64,000 bases of DNA from Prorocentrum cordatum (taxonomy: Eukaryota; Sar; Dinophyceae; Prorocentrales; Prorocentraceae), in the NCBI GenBank assembly GCA_963575745.1, contig CAUYUJ010016890.1, forward strand, positions 1 through 64,000. Reading direction: 5' to 3'. The notes under the pieces were generated by a model. That model saw only the letters and a list, made by a program, of their open reading frames with translations. It searched no databases and was not told where the DNA came from. The position numbers were made by a program, and so were the translations under genes. Below are positions 62,895 through 64,000 of the stretch, one piece after another. Within the stretch, counting starts at the first letter, position 1. The number at the start of each line of letters is the position of its first letter.

Positions 62895-63160
62895 AGACAG
62901 CCAAGAGAAACTTCCTGGGCAAAGCACGGTTCGGGAAAGTGCTCTCCAGCGGGAGCTCGCCCACAGGAAGCCCTCCACAAGAAGCCCAGCCCCGAGACAC
63001 CAGGAGGTCCATGGATTTTTGATGCGGGAGCGTCTCGCTTTCCACGGCAGACACAGAGAAAGGAGGAGCAACAAAAAAAACATCGACACCCGAGAAGCCC
63101 AGGGCACCGAGGGGGCAGGCAGGATGCTTGGTGGCAGGGGCCTCCACTGCAACATGGGAA
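62895..63160. mobile_element. Family D element, diverged copy 3
   Basis: CCACAAGAAGCCCAGCCCCG AGACACCAGGAGG...GGGAGCGTCTCGCTTTCCAC GG...GGGGCCTCCACTG. Longer than the other copies and lacking an intact left end. Confidence 0.6.
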
Positions 63161-63164
63161 GTAC

Positions 63165-63320
63165 ACTCTCGGGGGCCCGCGCCGATCTGCCGGACCGTCG
63201 CCGAATCCCCCTATCACGGGGGGCGCGCGGAGCGCGACACTTGGGCGGGGAGAGAGGCGCTGCCAGGGAGGCTCCAGCGCCGATCCCAAGGAGCCCGCAC
63301 GGGGCCCCCGAAGGTCTGTG
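63165..63320. mobile_element. Family A element, strongly diverged
   Basis: CCCGCGCCGATCTGCCGGAC ... GGCGCGCGGAGCGCG ... CAGCGCCGATCCCAAGGAGC CCGCACGG; the core order matches A. Confidence 0.5.
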
Positions 63321-64000
63321 CGTTCCTGCTGGTGTCCCTCCTCGTGCCCCCCCTCCCTCCCGACTCCCCCGCAGCAGGCCCCCCTCCCTGCCTCTGCTTC
63401 GGTGCCCCCCGCCCCAATTTTTCGTCGTCGAGGCCCCCCTCCTCTCGGGCGCACGCTCACATGGACTAGTGATCCGTGGATCTGGCGCGAAGGGCGCCTG
63501 ATCGATGCTCGCTCTCGCCGACGCCCGCGTGCTTGTGATCGCGCAGTTGATCGCTCGTCAGAAACATTTGCTGCCGCCTCGGCGGGCGTCCGACAGCAAT
63601 CCTTTCCTGCTCTTGCCGAGGTGCTCGCCGCTCGCGAAGACATGAGCCGACGCTACCGAAACTATTCGAACCGATTACCGAACAGTACGACTTCAATCCC
63701 GGAAAATGCCGAGTGCACGCGGCGCCATTCGCGTACAGTCGAGGTCGATTAGTAGGTCGACCCTGCCAATCAAGGGTACCCTTGTGCCCTGTGTGTCGCG
63801 ACCCGTGCCTCCGACATTCCTATGGCAATGTGGCCCTCGGAAGGGTCTTGCGTCCTATCGCGTGTCCTATCCAATCAATCCCGACTGTCGGCGCTTTTTT
63901 CGGCGAGCCGATTCGCCTCCGGTATCCACGACAGCGCGAGATCGATTTCGCGGCGAATCGATGGTCGACGATCTCATGTTTATTGCCCGCGCGTGTCCGC
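63321..64000. other. No gene recognised
   Basis: A family G fragment near 63,455-63,490; the rest is unassigned to the window end. Confidence 0.5.

Overview
The window is nuclear DNA from a dinoflagellate. The clearest evidence is an exact 22-nt dinoflagellate spliced-leader (SL) sequence on the minus strand at 3338-3359. Two diverged SL copies (18/21 matches) sit just upstream of two other minus-strand open reading frames. GC/GA 5' splice sites, dinoflagellate-only protein families, high GC and abundant simple repeats agree with this. A Prorocentrum-like species would fit, but the species cannot be fixed from the sequence. There are no operons, and I saw no rRNA, tRNA or CRISPR array. Most long open frames are artefacts of (TCC/GGA)n, (CAT/ATG)n and (GAC)n repeats.

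The real coding content is sparse and on the minus strand. (1) 3359-1959: a parvulin-type peptidyl-prolyl isomerase with a signal-peptide-like leader, carrying a genomic SL and split by two introns built of terminal-inverted-repeat (TIR) elements. (2) Five phase-0 exons at 38.8, 30.9, 28.9, 10.4 and 8.4 kb join into one dinoflagellate coiled-coil protein. All five donors are GC or GA, and one intron is about 18 kb. (3) Inside that intron, 19.5-27.5 kb, lie four minus-strand dinoflagellate-specific open frames; two have SL relics at their 5' ends (retroposed mRNAs) and two are broken by frameshifts. (4) 43.7-50.05 kb: a decayed non-LTR retrotransposon with recognisable endonuclease-like, reverse-transcriptase and RNase H-like pieces in order.

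The rest is a mosaic of short (about 150-220 bp) non-autonomous TIR elements in many families, labelled A-U here. Family C has a 5-bp target-site duplication (TSD) in 4 of 4 copies. In two copies the TSD is AGGTG, so the duplicated target supplies both splice sites. Family B has 7-8 bp TSDs in three copies. Families D and O look mariner-like (CAGT...ACTG next to TA). Family A forms the first intron of the parvulin gene and abuts a donor site of the coiled-coil gene. I read these as introner-like elements, mobile DNA that makes introns. The combination of an SL-bearing retrogene and element-built introns is the most interesting feature.

Layout: 0-8 kb parvulin gene and repeats; 8-39 kb coiled-coil gene with nested retrogenes and several kb of CAT microsatellite; 39-43.7 kb TIR elements and GGA/TCC tracts; 43.7-50 kb dead retroelement; 50-51.4 kb GGA/GGT/GGC tract; 51.4-64 kb TIR elements, minisatellites and a 30-bp palindrome array.
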